A DNA stretch of 64,000 bases from Panulirus ornatus (taxonomy: Eukaryota > Arthropoda > Malacostraca > Decapoda > Palinuridae), in assembly GCF_036320965.1 (NCBI RefSeq), contig NC_092238.1, positions 19,714,154 to 19,778,153 on the forward strand. Reading direction: 5' to 3'. Positions 1 through 11,624 of this stretch are shown here, one piece after another (position 1 is the stretch's first letter; the number at the start of each line of letters is the position of its first letter). The notes beneath the pieces are model-generated. The model made no database searches, had not been told where the DNA came from, and was given only the letters and a program-made list of their open reading frames with translations. Position numbers and translations under genes: made by a program.

Positions 1-91
<91 letters not shown>
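1..91. repeat. (TA)n microsatellite
   Basis: Pure TA dinucleotide array running off the left edge of the window. It directly abuts the T-run that is the complement of the A-tail of the minus-strand LINE copy that follows. Confidence 0.97.
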
Positions 92-943
<852 letters not shown>

Positions 944-3900
944 CTATCCCTACGGATAGGGGAGAAAGAATACTTCCCACGCATTCCTCGCGTTTAGAAG
1001 GCGACTAATGAAGACGGGAGCGGGAGGCTAGAAACCCTCTCCTCCGTGTATTTTAACTTTTTAAAAGGGGAAACAGAAGATGGAGTCACGCAGGGAGTGT
1101 TCACCCTCCTCGAAGACTCAGATTGGGGTGTCTAAATGTGTGTGGATGTAACCAAGATAAGAAAAAAGGAGAGATAGGTAGTATGTTTGAGGAGAGGAAC
1201 CTGGACATTTTAGCACTGAGTGAAACGAAGCTTAAGGGTAATGGGGAAGAGTGGCTTGGGAATGTCTTGGGAGTAAAGTCAGGGGTTAGTGAGAGGAGAA
1301 GAGCAAGGGAACGAGTAGCACTACTCCTGAAATAGGAGTGGTGGGAGTATGTGATAGAGTGTAAGAAAATAAACTTTAGATTGATATGGGTAAAACCGAA
1401 AGTGGAGAGAGATAGGTGATTATTGGTGCATATGCACCTGGGCATGAGAAGAAATATCGTGTGGGGCGTTTTGGGAGCAGGTGAGTCAGTGTGTTACTAG
1501 TTTTGATGCACGAGACCAGGATATAGTGATGGGTGATTTGAATGTAAAGGTGAGTAATGTGGTAGTTGACGGAATAATTGGTATACATGGGGTGTTCAGT
1601 GTTGTAAATGAAAATGGTGAAGAACTTGTAGATTTATGTGCTGAAAAAGGACTGGTGATTGGGAATACCTGGTTTAAAAAGAGAGATACACATAAGTATA
1701 CGTATGTAAGTAGGAGAGATGGGCAGAGAGCGTTATTGGATTACGTGTTACTTAATAAGCGCGCGAAACAGAGACTTTTGGATGTTAATGTGCTGAGAGG
1801 TGCAACTAGAGGGATGTCTGATCATTATCTAATGGAGGCGAAGGTGAAGATTTGTAGAGGTTTTCAGAAAAGAAGAGAGAATGTTGGGGTGAAAAGAGTG
1901 GTGAGAGTAAGTGGGCCTGGGAAGGAGACTTGTGTGAGGAAGTACCAGGAGAGACTGAGTAAAGAATGGAAAAAGGTGAGAACAAAGGACATAAGGGGAG
2001 TGGGGAAAGAATAAGATGTATTTAGGGAAGCAGTAATGGCTGGTGCAAAAGATGCTTGTGGCATGAGAAACGTGGGAGGTGGGCAGATTAGAAATGGTAG
2101 TGAGTGGTGGGATGAAGAAGTAAGATTATTAGCGAGAGAAAAGAGAGAGGCATTTGGAGAATCTTTGCAGGGAAATAATGCAAATGACCGGGAGATGTAT
2201 AAAAGAAAGAGACAGGAGGTCAAGAGAAAGGTGCAAGAGGTGAAAAAGAGGGCAAATGAGAGTTCGGGTGAGAGAGTATCATTAAATGTTAGGGAGAACA
2301 AAAAGATGGTTTGGAAGGAAGTAAATTAAAGTGCGTAAGACAAGGGAATAGATGAGAACTTCAGTGAATGGCTAATGGGGAGGTGATAAGAAGTTGTGGT
2401 GATGTGAAGAGATGGAGTGAGTATTTTAAAGGTTTGTTGAATGTGTTTGATGATAGAGTGGCAGATATAGGGTGTTTTGGTCGAGGTGGTGTGCACAGTG
2501 AGAGGGTTAGAGAGAATGATTTGGTAAACAGAGAAGAGGTAGTAAAGGCTTTGCGGAAGACTAAAGCCGATAAGGCAGCGGATTTGGAGGGTATTGCAGT
2601 GGAATTTGTTAAAAAAGGGGGTGACTGTAATTTTGAATGGTTTGTAAGGTTATCTAATGTATGTATGACTCATGGTGAGGTGCCTGAAGATTGGCAGAAT
2701 GCTTGCATAGTGTCATTGTACAAAGGCAAAGGGGATAAAAGTGAGTGCTTAAATTACAGAGGTCTAAGTTTGCTGAGTATTCCTGGGAAATTTTATGGGA
2801 AGGTATTGGTTGCAGGGAAGTACGGATCATCAGACTGGGGAAGGACAGTGTGGTTTCAGAAGTGGTAGAGGATGTGTGGATCAGGTGTTTGCTTTGAAGA
2901 ATGTATGTGAGAATTACTTAGAAAAGCAAATGGATTTGTATGCAACATTTATGGATCTGGAGAAGGCATATGATAGAGTTGATGGAGATACTCTGTGGAA
3001 GGTATTAAGAATATATGGTGTGAGAGGAAAGTTGTTAGAAGCAGTGAAAACTTTTTATCGAAGAAGTAAGGCATGTGTACGTGTAGGAAGAGAGGAAAGT
3101 GATTGGTTCTCAGTGAATGTTGGTTTGCGGCAGCGGGTGCGTGATGTCTCCATTGTTGTTTAATTTGTTTATGGATGGGATTGTTAGGGAGGTGGATGCA
3201 GAGGGGCAAGTATTCAGTCTGTTGTGGACGAAAGGGCTTGGGAAGTGAGTCAGTTGTTGTTCGCTGATGATACAGCGCTGGTGGCGGATTCGGATGAGAA
3301 TCTGCAAAAGCTGGTGACTAAGTTTGGTAAAGTGTGTGAAAGAAGAAAGCTGAGAGTAAATGTGAATAAGAGCAAGGTTATTAGATAGTGTAGGGTTGAG
3401 GGACAAGGGAGAAAGTGAAGTGTTTTAGATATCTGGGAGCGGATTTGGCAGCGGATAGAACCATGGAAGCGGAAGTGAATCATAAGGTGGGGGAGGGTCG
3501 AAAATTCTGGGAGTGTTGAAAAATGTGTGGAAATCGAGAACGTTATCTTGGAAAGGAAAAATGGGTATGTTTGAAGGAATAGTGGTTCCATCAATGTTAT
3601 ATGGCTGCGAGGCGTGGGCTATAGATAGAGTTGTGAGGTGGAGGATGGATGTGCTGGAAAGGAGATGCTTGAGGACAATATGTGGTGTGAGGTGGTTTGA
3701 TCAAGTAATGAAAGGGTAAGAGAGATGTATCGTAATAAAAAGAGTTTGGTTGAGAAAGTAGAAGAGGGTGTTTTGAAATGGTTTCGTCACATGGAGAGAA
3801 TGAGTGAGGAGAGATTGACAAAGAGGTTGTACGTGTCAGAGATGGAGGGAACGAGATGTGGGAGCCCAATTTGGAGGTGGAAAGATGAAGTGAAAAAGAT

Positions 3901-4437
3901 TCTGAGTGATCGGGACCTGAACATGGAGGAGGGTGAAAGGCGTGCAAGGAATAGTGTGAATTGGAACGATGTGGTATACCGGGGTCGACGTGCTGTCAAT
4001 TGATTGATCCAGGGCAGGTGAAGCGTCTGGGTTATACCATGGAAAGTTTTATGGTGCCTGGATGTGGAAAGAGAGCTGTGGTTTCGGTGCATTTTACGTG
4101 ACAGCTAGGGGCTGAGTGAACGAATGTGGCCCTTGTTGCCATTTCCTAGCGCTACCTCGCGCAACTGCCGGGGGAGGGAGCTGTCATTTCATGTGTGACG
4201 GGGTGGCGACGGGAATGAAGTAGGGCAGACAGTATGCATTATGTACATGTGTATATATGTATATGTCTGTGTATGTATTCGTAGGTATACGTTGAGATGT
4301 ATAGGTATGTATATATGCGTGTGTGGACGTGTATGTATATACATGTGTATATGGGTGGGTTGGGCAATTCTTTCGTCTGTTATCTTGCGCTACCCTGCTA
4401 ACGTGAGAGACAGCGACAAAGTATAATAAGATATAAG
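944..4437 (+). mobile_element. RTE-like LINE, full-length but decayed (long-UTR, older lineage)
   Basis: Complete element layout: 5' head with ATCCCT...GGATAGGGGAGAAAG at 945-970, degenerate ORF from about 1072 to 4003, and a long 3' UTR (4004-4420) ending in the conserved GAGAGACAGCGACAAAG box. The expected start codon is lost (AAAAGGGG where good copies have AAAATGGG). Endonuclease pieces lie at 1123-1335 and 1481-2014 (VMGDLNVK, SDHYL), RT pieces at 2036-3400 and the C-terminal region at 3513-4003. They fall in different frames because of many indels and stops. The ORF ends as YRGRRAVN after a CGA codon, the older reading that lacks the TGA of the younger copies. Non-functional. Confidence 0.88.
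1072..4003 (+). pseudogene. LINE endonuclease-reverse transcriptase pseudogene
   Basis: Remnant of the single LINE ORF. Visible in order: the N-terminal VCGCNQD segment near 1138, the endonuclease SETKL box near 1220, GDLN near 1532, SDHYL near 1819, the RT region including DLEKAYDRVD near 2957 and a FADD-type box near 3262 (LLFADDTALVADS), and the C-terminal SMLYGCEAW near 3592. At least eight frame changes or stops separate these pieces, so no full protein can be made. It is more diverged from the other copies than those at 48510 or 54525, which suggests an older insertion. Confidence 0.85.

Positions 4438-4440
<3 letters not shown>

Positions 4441-4517
<77 letters not shown>
4441..4517. 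repeat. (TA)n microsatellite
   Basis: TA array between the 3' end of a LINE and the 5' end of a short LINE-derived element. Confidence 0.96.
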
Positions 4518-4521
<4 letters not shown>

Positions 4522-4754
4522 GGGGATAGGGGAGAAAGAATACTTCCCACGTATTCCCTGCGTGTCGTAGAAGGCGACTAAAAGGGAAGGGAGCGGGGGG
4601 CTGGAAATCCTCCCCTCTCAATTTTTTTTTCTTTTTTATTTTCCAAAAGAAGGAACAGAGAAGGGGGCCTGGTGAGGATATTCCCTAAAAGGCCCAGTCC
4701 TCTGTTCTTAACGCTACCTCGCTAATGCGGGAAATGGCGAATAGTATGAAAGAA

Positions 4755-4757
<3 letters not shown>
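4518..4757 (+). mobile_element. Short non-autonomous LINE-derived element, copy 1
   Basis: About 240 bp flanked on both sides by (TA)n. Its first ~110 bp match the LINE 5' UTR (CCCTGGGGATAGGGGAG, then GAATAC...GTATTC, then GTCG...GGCGAC). This is followed by a T-rich tract and a segment resembling the LINE region around its start codon (TTCCAAAAGAAGGAACAGAG). It then jumps to a private ~60-bp middle and finishes with a tail (AACGCTACCTCGCTAATGCGGG) resembling the LINE 3' end box GCGCTACCTCGCAAACGCGGG. There is no ORF of note. I read it as an internally deleted derivative mobilised by the LINE machinery. A second copy lies at 7138-7379. Confidence 0.7.

Positions 4758-4815
<58 letters not shown>
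4757..4815. repeat. (TA)n microsatellite
   Basis: TA array joining the short LINE-derived element to a 5'-truncated LINE. Confidence 0.96.
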
Positions 4816-4817
<2 letters not shown>

Positions 4818-5832
4818 CAAGTTGTTAGAAGCAGTGAAAAGTTTTTATCGAGGATGTAAGGCATGTGTACGTGTAGGAAGAGAGGAAAGTGATTGGTTCT
4901 CAGTGAATGTAGGTTTGCGGCAGGGGTGTGTGATGTCTCCATGGTTGTTTAATTTGTTTATGGATGGGGTTGTTAGGGAGGTGAATGCAAGAGTCCTGGA
5001 AAGAGGGGCAAGTATGAAGTCTGTTGGGGATGAGAGAGCTTGGGAAGTGAGTCAGTTGTTGTTCGCTGATGATACAGCGCTGGTGGCTGATTCATGTGAG
5101 AAACTGCAGAAGCTGGTGACTGAGTTTGGTAAAGTGTGTGGAAGAAGAAAGTTGAGAGTAAATGTGAATAAGAGCAAGGTTATTAGGTACAGTAGGGGTG
5201 AGGGTCAAGTCAATTGGGAGGTGAGTTTGAATGGAGAAAAACTGGAGGAAGTGAAGTGTTTTAGATATCTGGGAGTGGATCTGTCAGCGGATGGAACCAT
5301 GGAAGCGGAAGTGGATCATAGGGTGGGGGAGGGGGCGAAAATTTTGGGAGCCTTGAAAAATGTGTGGAAGTCGAGAACATTATCTCGGAAAGCAAAAATG
5401 GGTATGTTTGAGGGAATAGTGGTTCCAACAATGTTGTATGGTTGCGAGGCGTGGGCTATGGATAGAGATGTGCACAGGAGGATGGATGTGCTGGAAATGA
5501 GATGTTTGAGGACAATGTGTGGTGTGAGGTGGTTTGATCGAGTAAGTAACGTAAGGGTAAGAGAGATGTGTGGAAATAAAATGAGCGTGGTTGAGAGAGC
5601 AGAAGAGGGTGTTTTGAAATGGTTTGGGCACATGGAGAGAATGAGTGAGGAGAGATTGACCAAGAGGATATATGTGTCGGAGGTGGAGGGAACGAGGAGA
5701 AGAGGGAGACCAAATTGGAGGTGGAAAGATGGAGTGAAAAAGATTTTGTGTGATCGGGGCCTGAACATGCAGGAGGGTGAAAGGAGGGCAAGAAATAGAG
5801 TGAATTGGAGTCATGTGGTATACCGGGGTTGA
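4816..5832 (+). pseudogene. LINE reverse transcriptase, C-terminal two-thirds, open frame
   Basis: An uninterrupted reading frame of about 336 codons, but with no proper start because the element is 5'-truncated. It holds the RT palm end ([18 protein letters not shown], then FADDTALVADS with the catalytic DD), the thumb region and the complete C-terminal region ending VVYRG-stop. It lacks the endonuclease and the first RT motifs and so cannot give an active protein. The clean frame indicates a fairly recent insertion. Confidence 0.85.
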
Positions 5833-6025
5833 CGTGCTGTCAGTGGATTGAAGCAAGGCATGTGAAGCGTCTGGGGTAAACCATGGAAAGCTGTGTAGGT
5901 ATGTATATTTGCGTGTGTGGACGTGTGTATGTACATGTGTATGGGGGGGGGGGGTTGGGCCATTTCTTTCGTCTGTTTCCTTGCGCTACCTCGCAAACGC
6001 GGGAGACAGCGACAAAGTATAAAAA

Positions 6026-6042
<17 letters not shown>
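4816..6042 (+). mobile_element. RTE-like LINE, 5'-truncated (short-UTR lineage)
   Basis: Plus-strand copy beginning inside the RT domain at the conserved GKLLEAVKSFYRGCK segment and ending with the short 3' UTR, the GGGAGACAGCGACAAAG box and an A-run of about 22 nt (6021-6042). The A-run continues straight into (TA)n. Diagnostic residues of the younger lineage are present ([21 protein letters not shown]). Confidence 0.92.

Positions 6043-6080
<38 letters not shown>
6043..6080. repeat. (TA)n between tail-to-tail LINE copies
   Basis: Short TA array bounded by an A-run on the left and a T-run on the right, so the two flanking LINE copies share one A-(TA)-T junction. Confidence 0.96.
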
Positions 6081-6088
<8 letters not shown>

Positions 6089-6983
6089 TTTTTCTTTTTT
6101 GCTTTGTCGCTGTCTCCCGCGTTTGCGAGGTAGCGCAAGGAAACAGACGAAAGAAATGGCCCAACCCACCCCCATACACATGTATATACATACGTCCACA
6201 CACGCAAATATACATACCTACACAGCTTTCCATGGTTTACCCCAGACGTTTCACATACCTTGAATCAATCCACTGACAGCACGTCAACCCCGGTATACCA
6301 CATCGCTCCAATTCACTCTATTCCTTGCCCTCCTTTCACCCTCCTGCATGTTCAGGCAACGATCACACAAAATCTTTTTCACTACATCTTTCCACCTCCA
6401 ATTTGGTCTCCCTCTTATCCTCGTTCCCTCCACCTCCGACACATATATCCTCTTGGTCAATCTTTCCTCACTCATTCTCTCCATGTGACCAAACCATTTC
6501 AAAACACCCTCTTCTGCTCTCTCAACCACGCTCTTTTTATTTCCACACATCTCTCTTACCCTTACGTTACTTACTCGATCAAACCACCTCACACCACACA
6601 TTGTCCTCAAACATCTCATTTCCAGCACATCCATCCTCCTGCGCACAACTCTATCCATAGTCCACGCCTCGCAACCATAAAACATTGTTGGAACCACTAT
6701 TCCTTCAAACATACCCATTTTTGCTTTCCGAGATAATGTTCTCGACTTCCACACATTCTTTAAGGCTCCCAGAATTTTCGCCCCCTCCCCCACCCTATGA
6801 TCCACTTCCGCTTCCATGTTTCCATCCGCTGCCAGATCCACTCCCAGATATCTAAAACACTTCACTTCCTCCAGTTTTTCTCCATTCAAACTCACCTCCC
6901 AATTGACTTGACCCACAACCCTACTGTACCTAATAACCTTGCTCTTATTCACATTTACTCTTAACTTTCTTCTTTCACACACG
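6081..6983 (-). mobile_element. RTE-like LINE, 5'-truncated (short-UTR lineage)
   Basis: Minus-strand copy with T-run, short 3' UTR (to 6283) and coding region 6284-6983, open from the thumb segment [20 protein letters not shown] to VVYRG-stop. Changes unique to this copy include CEAWTMD and GTRIRGRP. At its 5' end the sequence switches abruptly to another LINE tail fragment. Confidence 0.9.
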
Positions 6984-7064
6984 TTAGCAAGGTAGCGCAA
7001 GGAAACAGACAAAAGAATGGCCCAACCCACCCACATTCACATGTATATACATACCTATACATCT

Positions 7065-7068
<4 letters not shown>
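6984..7068 (-). mobile_element. LINE 3' UTR fragment
   Basis: Some 85 bp matching the long-type 3' UTR (GTTAGCAAGGTAGCGCAAGG to the CCTATACATCTCAACATATA segment) in minus orientation, sandwiched between the truncated LINE to the left and (TA)n to the right. Only the last part of an older long-UTR copy remains. Confidence 0.75.

Positions 7069-7133
<65 letters not shown>
7069..7133. repeat. (TA)n microsatellite
   Basis: TA array preceding the second short LINE-derived element. Confidence 0.95.
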
Positions 7134-7136
<3 letters not shown>

Positions 7137-7137
7137 T

Positions 7138-7375
7138 TATTCTTGGGGTTAAGGAAAGAAAGAATACTTCCCACGTATTCCCGGCGTGTCGTAGAAGGCA
7201 ACTAAAAGGGGAGGGAGCGGGGGCTGGAAATCCTCCTCTCTCTTTTTTTTTTTTTTTTCCAAAAGATGGAACAGAGAAGGGGGCCAGGTAAAGATATTCC
7301 CCTAAAGGCCCGGTCCTCTGTTCTTAACGCTACCTCGCTAACGCGAGAAATGGCTGAGAGTTTGAATAAAAAAAA

Positions 7376-7379
<4 letters not shown>
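7138..7379 (+). mobile_element. Short non-autonomous LINE-derived element, copy 2
   Basis: Same architecture as 4518-4757: LINE-like 5' head with GAATACTTCCCACGTATTC and GTCGTAGAAGGC, T-rich tract, TTCCAAAAGATGGAACAGAG segment, private middle with AGGCCCGGTCCTCTG, and tail AACGCTACCTCGCTAACGCGAG followed by an A-rich run and (TA)n. The first bases of the head are diverged (TTCTTGGGGTTAAGG). Having two copies with the same internal junctions shows that this is a family and not a chance deletion. Confidence 0.7.

Positions 7380-7380
<1 letters not shown>

Positions 7381-7437
<57 letters not shown>
7381..7437. repeat. (TA)n microsatellite
   Basis: TA array followed by TTTA repeats that are the complement of the AAAT-type tail of the next LINE. 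Confidence 0.95.
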
Positions 7438-7441
<4 letters not shown>

Positions 7442-10400
7442 TCATTTATTTATTTATTTATTTATTTTGCTTTGTCGCTGTCTCCCGAGTTAGTGAGGTA
7501 GCTCAAGGAAACAGACGAAAGAATGGCCCAACCCGCCCACATACTCATGTATATACATACACGTCCACACACGCAAATATACATACCTATACATCTCAAT
7601 GTACACATATATATACACACAGACATATACCTATATACACATGTACATAATTCACACTGTCTGCCTTTATCTGTTCCCATCGCCACCTCGCCACACATGG
7701 AATAACAACCCCCTCGCCCCCTCATGTGTGCGAGGTAGTGCTAGGAAAAGACACAAAAGGCCCCATTCGTTCACACTCAATCTCTAGCTGTCATGTAATA
7801 ATGCACCGAAACCACAGCTCCCTTTCCACATCCAAGCCCCACACAACTTTCCATGGTTTACCCCAGACGCTTCACATACCTTGGTTGAATCCATTGACAG
7901 CACGTCGACCCCGGTATACCACATCGTTCCAATTCACTCTTTTCCTTGCAGCCTTTCACCCTCCTGCATGTTCAGGCCCCGATCACTCAAAATCTTTTTC
8001 ACTCCATCTTTCCACCTCCAATTTGGTCTCCCGCTTCCCCTCGTTCCCTCCACCTCAGACACATATATCCTCTTGGTCAATCTTTCCTCACTCATTCTCT
8101 CCATGTGACCAAACCATTTCAAAACACCCTCTTCTGCTCTCTCAACCACACTCTTTTTATTTCCACACATCTCTCTTACCGTTACATTACTCACTCCATC
8201 AAACCACCTCACACCACATATTGCCCTCAAACATCTCATTTCCCGCACATCCACACTCCTGCGCACAACTCTATCCATAGCCCACGCCTCGCAACCATAC
8301 AACATTGTTGGAGCCACTATTCCTTCAAACATACCCATTTTTGCTTTCCGATTTATGTTCTCGACTTCCAAACATTCTTCAAGACTCCCAGAATTTTCGC
8401 CCCCTCCCCCACCCTATGATTCACTTCCGCTTCAATGGTTCCTTCCGCTGCCAGATCCACTCCCAGATATCTAAAACACTTTACTTCCTCCAGTTTTTCT
8501 CCATTCAAACTTACCTCCTAGTTGACTTGCCCCTCAACCCTACTGTACCTAATAACCTTGCTCTTATTGACATTTACTCTTAACTTTCTTGTTTCACACA
8601 CTTTACCAAACTCAGTCACCAGCTTCTGCAGTTTCTTACATGAATCAGCCACCAGCGCTGTATCATCAGCGAACAACAACTGACTCACTTCCCAAGCGCT
8701 CTTATCCACAACAGACTGCATACTTGCCCCTCTTTCCAAAACTCTTGCATTTACCTCCCTAACAACCCCATCCATAAACAAATTAAACAACCATGGAGAC
8801 ATCACACACCCCTGCCTCAAACCTACATTCACTGAGAACCAATCACTTTCCTCTCTTCCTACACGTACACATGCCTTACATCCTCGATGAAAACTTTTCA
8901 CTGCTTCTAACAACTTGCTTCCCACACCCTATATCCTTAAAACCTTCCACAGAGCATCTCTATCAACTCTATCATATGCCTTCTCCAGATACATAAATGC
9001 TACATACAAATCCATTTCCTTTTTCTAAGTATTTCTCACATACATTCTTCAAAGCGAACACCTCATCCACACATCCTCTACCACTTCTGAAACCACACTG
9101 CTCTTCCCTAATCTGATGCTCTGTACTTGGCTTCACCCTCTCAATCAATACCCTCCCTTATAATTTAACAGGAATACTAAACAAACTTATACCTCTGTAA
9201 TTTGAGCACTCACTCTTATCCCCTTTGCCTTTGTACAATGACACTATGAAAGCATTCCGCCAATCCTCAGGCACCTCACCATGGATCATACATACAGTGA
9301 ATAACCTTACCAACCAGTCGACAAAACAGTCACCCCCTTTTTTAATAAATTCCACTGCAATACCATCCAAATCTGCTTCCTTGCCGGCTTTCTTCTTCCG
9401 TAAAGCTTTTACTACCTCTTCTCTATTTACAAAATCATTTTCCCTAACCCTCTCACTTTGCACACCACCTCGACCAAAACACCCTATATCTGCCACTCTA
9501 TCATCAAATATATTCAACAAACCTTCAAAGTACTCACTCCATCTCCTCTCATATCACCACTACTTGCTATCGCCTCCCCATTAGCCCCTGTCAATGAAGT
9601 TCCCATTCCTCCCTTGTCTTACGCACTTTATTTACCTCCTTCCAAAACATCTTTTTATTCTCCCTAAAATTTAAGGATACTCTCTCACCCCAACACTCAT
9701 CTGCCCTGTTTTACAACTCTTGCACCTTTCTCTTGACCTCATGGCTCTTTCTTTTATACCTCTCCCACTCATTTGCAATTTTTCCCTGCAAAAATCGTCC
9801 AAATGCCTCTCTCTTCTCTTTCACTAATATTCTTACTTCTTCATCCAACCACTCACTACCTTTTCTAATCAACCCATCTCCCATGCTTCTCATGCCACAA
9901 GCATCTTTCGCGCAATCCATCACTGCTTCCCTAAATACATCCCATTCCTCCCCACTCCCCTTACCTCCTTTGTTCTCACCTTTTTCCATTCTGTACTCAG
10001 TCTCTCCTGGTACGTCCTCACACAAGTCTCCTTCCGAAGCTCACTTACTCTCACCACTCTCTTCAACCCAACATTATATCTTCTTTTCTGTAAACCCCCA
10101 CAAATCTTCATCTTCGCCTCCACAAGATAATGATCAGACATCCCTCCAGTTGCACCTTTCAGCACATTAACATCCAAAAGTCTCTCTTTCGTGCGTCTAT
10201 CAATTAACATGCAATCCAATAACGCTCTCTGGCCATCTTTCCTACTTACATATGTATACTTATGTATATCTCGCTTTTTAAATCAGGTATTCCCAATCAC
10301 CAGTCCTTTTTCAGCACATAAACCTACAAGCTCATCACCATTTCCATTTACAACACTGAACGCTCCATGTATACCAATTATTCCCTCAACTGCCGACATT

Positions 10401-11021
10401 ACTCACCTTTGCATTCAAATCACCCATCACTATAACCCGGTCTTGTGCATCAAAACTACTAACACACTCATTCAGCTGCTCCCAAAACACTTGCCTCTCA
10501 TGATCTTTCTTCTCATGCCCAGGTGCATATGCACCAATAATCACCCATCTCTCTCCATCAACTCTCAGTTTTACCCATATCAATCTATAATTTACTATCT
10601 AACACTCTATCACATACTCCTACAACTCCTGATTCAGGAGTGGTGCTACTCCTTCCCTTGCTCTTGTCCTCTCACTAACCCCTGACTTTACTCCCAAGAC
10701 ATTCCCAAACCACTCTTCTCCTTTACCCTTGAGCTTCGTTTCACTCAGAGCCAAAACATCCAGGTTCCTTTCCTCAAAAATACTACCTATCTCTCCTTTT
10801 TTCTCATCTTGGTTACATCCACACACATTTACACACCCCAATCTGAGCCTTCGAGTAGGATGAGCACCTCTCGCGTGACTCCTTCTTCTGTTTCCCCTTT
10901 TAGAAAGTTAAAACACAAGGAGGGGAGGGTTTCTGGCCCCCGCTCCCGTCCCCTTTAGTCGCCTTCTACGACACGTGAGGAATGCGTGGGAAGTATTCTT
11001 TCTCCCCTATCCCCAGGGATA
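7438..11021 (-). mobile_element. RTE-like LINE, full-length but decayed (long-UTR, older lineage)
   Basis: Minus-strand copy from an (AAAT)n tail (7438-7470 read in complement) through the long 3' UTR (to about 7880), a broken ORF (about 7880-10897) and the 5' head ending at 11021 (complement of ATCCCTGGGGATAGGGGAG). The long UTR contains the CCTCGCACACATG / CATGTGTGGCGAGG stem in complement near 7680-7740. The ORF end reads through CGA instead of TGA, as in the copies at 944 and 45827. Flanked on both sides by (TA)n. Confidence 0.88.
7880..10897 (-). pseudogene. LINE endonuclease-reverse transcriptase pseudogene
   Basis: Read right to left: endonuclease start region (MGCVNVCGCNQD at about 10841), SETKL near 10745, GAYAPG near 10535, VMGDLNAK near 10420, SDHYLV near 10125, the acidic linker (9711-10025), RT motifs including EFIKKGGDC near 9350 and FADDTALVADS near 8670, and the C-terminal region (7934-8371). 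Stops and frame changes occur in each segment, for example around 8510, 9160 and 9700. The start codon is lost (AAAAGGGG). Confidence 0.85.
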
Positions 11022-11028
11022 TTATTAT

Positions 11029-11029
<1 letters not shown>

Positions 11030-11122
<93 letters not shown>
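11030..11122. repeat. (TA)n microsatellite
   Basis: TA array with a few TTA interruptions between the 5' end of the minus-strand LINE and the start of a 5'-inverted LINE insertion. Confidence 0.95.
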
Positions 11123-11124
<2 letters not shown>

Positions 11125-11160
11125 TGTACTCAGTCTCTCCTAGTACTTCCTCACACAAGT

Positions 11161-11620
11161 CTACTTCCCAAGCTCACTTACTCTCACCACCCTCTTCACC
11201 CCAACATTCACTCTTCTTTTCTGAAAACCCATACAAATCTTCACCTTAGCCTCCACAAGATAATGATCAGACATCCCTCCAGTTGCACCTCTCAGCACAT
11301 TAACATCCAAAAGTCTCTCTTTCGCGCGTCTGTCAATTAACACGTAATCCAATAACGCTCTCTGGCCATCTCTCCTACTTACATAAGTATACTTATGTAT
11401 ATCTCGCTTTTTAAACCAGGTATTCCCAATCATCAGTCCTTTTTCGGCACATAAATCTACAAGCTCTTAACCATTTCCATATACAACACTGAACACCCCA
11501 TGTATACCAATTATTCCCTCAACTGCCACATTACTCACCTTTGCATTCAAATCACCCATCACTATAACCCGGTCTCGTGCATCAAAACCACTAACACACT
11601 CATTCAGCTGCTCCCAAAAC
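11161..11620 (-). pseudogene. Inverted LINE endonuclease fragment
   Basis: Minus-strand endonuclease segment from VFWEQLNECVSGFDARDRVIVMGDLNAKVSN (start near 11620) through GNTWFKKRDIHKYTYVSRR, LDYVLIDR and SDHYLVEAK to SELGK. It contains a stop near 11467 where most copies have GEELVDL. It cannot be expressed with the remainder of the element because it lies in the opposite orientation. Confidence 0.85.
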
Positions 11621-11624
11621 ACTT

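Noticed and set aside
4518..4757. tRNA-derived SINE with A and B boxes
   Set aside because: I could not find convincing A or B box sequences. The head is LINE leader, not tRNA.
5316..5856. Recurrent antisense open frames of 110-150 codons (Ser/Pro/His-rich) opposite the LINE C-terminal region in almost every copy
   Set aside because: They recur because the sense strand is purine-rich and the copies are homologous. They occur in three antisense frames at once, lack conserved starts and match no family. No evidence of an antisense gene.
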